In this document: positions 48,797-49,434 of the stretch, one piece after another
Layout of the letters: each line of letters begins with the position of its first letter
Numbering within the stretch: position 1 is the stretch's first letter
IMG/VR virus record: IMGVR_UViG_3300031673_000083
Location: 1 to 49,434 of that record
Strand: one strand, 5' to 3'
Source of the DNA: a virus
DNA length: 49,434 bases
Notes under the pieces: model-generated
Told to the model about the DNA's origin: nothing
The model's database searches: none
Seen by the model: the letters and a program-made list of their open reading frames with translations, nothing else
Program-made: the position numbers and the translations under genes

Positions 48797-49006
48797 ATGA
48801 ATCCAGTACTTGGTGCATATATGATGATGGGAATGTCAATGATGGAAGACATGAAGACCCAATCGGAAGAAAGGAAAGAACTTATTCTTGCCGAATGGCG
48901 AAAATCAAAGGACTATCCCCGAAAGAAAAAGAAAAGAGTACGGAAAGAACTACAACTGGATTGGAGTATTGCTTGCTGGAATCCGTTTGAAGACCTGAAT
49001 TTTTAA
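48797..49006 (+). CDS. Small Met-rich protein, 69 aa
   Basis: The ATG at 48797 is preferred over an upstream one inside the neighbour. A Met-rich N-terminus (YMMMGMSMMEDM), then a very basic patch KKKKRVRKE. Function unknown. Confidence 0.7.
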   Translation: MNPVLGAYMMMGMSMMEDMKTQSEERKELILAEWRKSKDYPRKKKKRVRKELQLDWSIACWNPFEDLNF

Positions 49007-49030
49007 TTAAACCTTATATCTTCCTCGCAG

Positions 49031-49037
49031 TATTTAT
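49031..49037 (+). promoter_or_regulatory. TATTTAT motif before paralogous gene
   Basis: AGTATTTAT, 14 nt before the ATG at 49052, the same spacing as at 47164. Confidence 0.4.
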
Positions 49038-49051
49038 GATAAATCTTTATC

Positions 49052-49434
49052 ATGAATATCAAAGATATAGTAAACGAGGAAACCCAACATGTATTACGAG
49101 AAATCGTAACTGGTGCGGATTCTCGCATACCAACCTACCCATTTCACCAAGAATCAGAAGGCAGTTTTATAATTGATGTCGATGATGAACAAAAAAATGT
49201 TCACGTCAAATATCAAGTTACTTTTAGTCCAGAAGGAAACCGTGATGAAAAAGCATATAGTATAGCATTTAAAGTCAGGGGTGGAGACTATAACACAATA
49301 ACTGGTTTCGGAATTCAATTCAGAATTCTGGCAACAATCTCGAAACTCGTACAGGAACAAGTAGCAATACACCAGCCAAACATCTTGACCTTTCAACCCG
49401 TTAAAGCCAGTGGTGAGAAAGGTAATAGAAGATT
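49052..49434 (+). CDS. Partial CDS, paralogue of the 47185 protein
   Basis: MNIKDIVNEE... runs open to the right edge of the window (127 residues). It shares with the 47185 protein the N-terminal IKDI(I/V)NEE motif, TYPF, an acidic DVDDEQKNVHV strand, a FGIQFRILATISKL helix, and a PNILTFQP strand. The C-terminus is outside the window. Confidence 0.7.
   Translation, partial: MNIKDIVNEETQHVLREIVTGADSRIPTYPFHQESEGSFIIDVDDEQKNVHVKYQVTFSPEGNRDEKAYSIAFKVRGGDYNTITGFGIQFRILATISKLVQEQVAIHQPNILTFQPVKASGEKGNRR

Noticed and set aside
1-49434. CRISPR arrays, insertion sequences, integrase or attachment sites
   Set aside because: No regularly spaced repeats, transposase, recombinase or tRNA-3'-end duplication was seen in the window.

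Overview
The window looks like part of a large, virulent, tailed-phage genome that infects a member of the Bacteroidota, possibly Flavobacteria-like. The evidence is: dense short genes in long co-directional runs, with stop/start overlaps (ATGA, TAATG) as the rule; AT-rich sequence; start codons preceded by A/T-rich leaders with no visible Shine-Dalgarno; host-style Bacteroidota promoters (TTG, about 20 nt, TAnnTTTG); and viral enzymes such as a Dda-type helicase, DNA and RNA ligases, DHFR, Thg1, NADAR and a homing endonuclease. No capsid, tail, terminase or polymerase gene is recognised, so this is an accessory/early-type region. The host assignment is inferred.

Layout. Positions 1-8367 are all on the minus strand: membrane and secreted proteins, two DEDD exonucleases, a HAD phosphatase-like protein, a DUF262 protein, thioredoxin, a SpoT/Mesh1-like HD protein and a 3D-domain protein. 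A divergent promoter region lies at 8368-8480, and everything to the right is on the plus strand. 8.5-18 kb holds a HAD protein, a J-domain/degenerate-kinase protein, a vWA protein, a PurA-like synthetase coupled to an ATP-grasp protein, a DNA ligase and LemA. 18.0-21.3 kb holds a tRNA-like RNA, an RNA ligase, and thg1 invaded by a LAGLIDADG endonuclease gene. 21.4-34.8 kb holds a PTH2-like protein, DHFR, a MmcB-like nuclease, Nudix, Dda helicase, NADAR, a P-loop kinase, an HD protein and many small unknowns. 34.8-38.1 kb holds an SPFH protein, a coiled-coil protein and a structured RNA of about 300 nt. 38.1-49.4 kb holds an HNH-RNA ligase fusion, peptide deformylase with a SEC-C tail, a deoxyribosyltransferase-like protein, many small unknowns, and two paralogous proteins near the right edge.

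Transcription. Fifteen copies of one promoter, TGTAACA-N13-TTCGTATAAT, with exactly 13 nt between the blocks in every copy, start most of the operons on both strands. It differs from the host-type promoter, which is also present (at least five copies). A third motif, TATTTAT placed 14-15 nt before the ATG, precedes only three genes, including the homing endonuclease. Several promoters lie so close to their ATG that the mRNAs should be leaderless.

How the genes may work together. Two RNA ligases, a kinase, two HAD proteins, Thg1 and the PTH2-like protein form a scattered RNA/tRNA repair and translation toolkit. NADAR, Nudix and the deoxyribosyltransferase-like protein suggest nucleotide/NAD countermeasures. 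PurA-like, DHFR and thioredoxin point to nucleotide supply or modification. The most unusual items are the invariant promoter family, the recoded thg1 5' end next to the endonuclease, the two structured RNAs, and several domain fusions.
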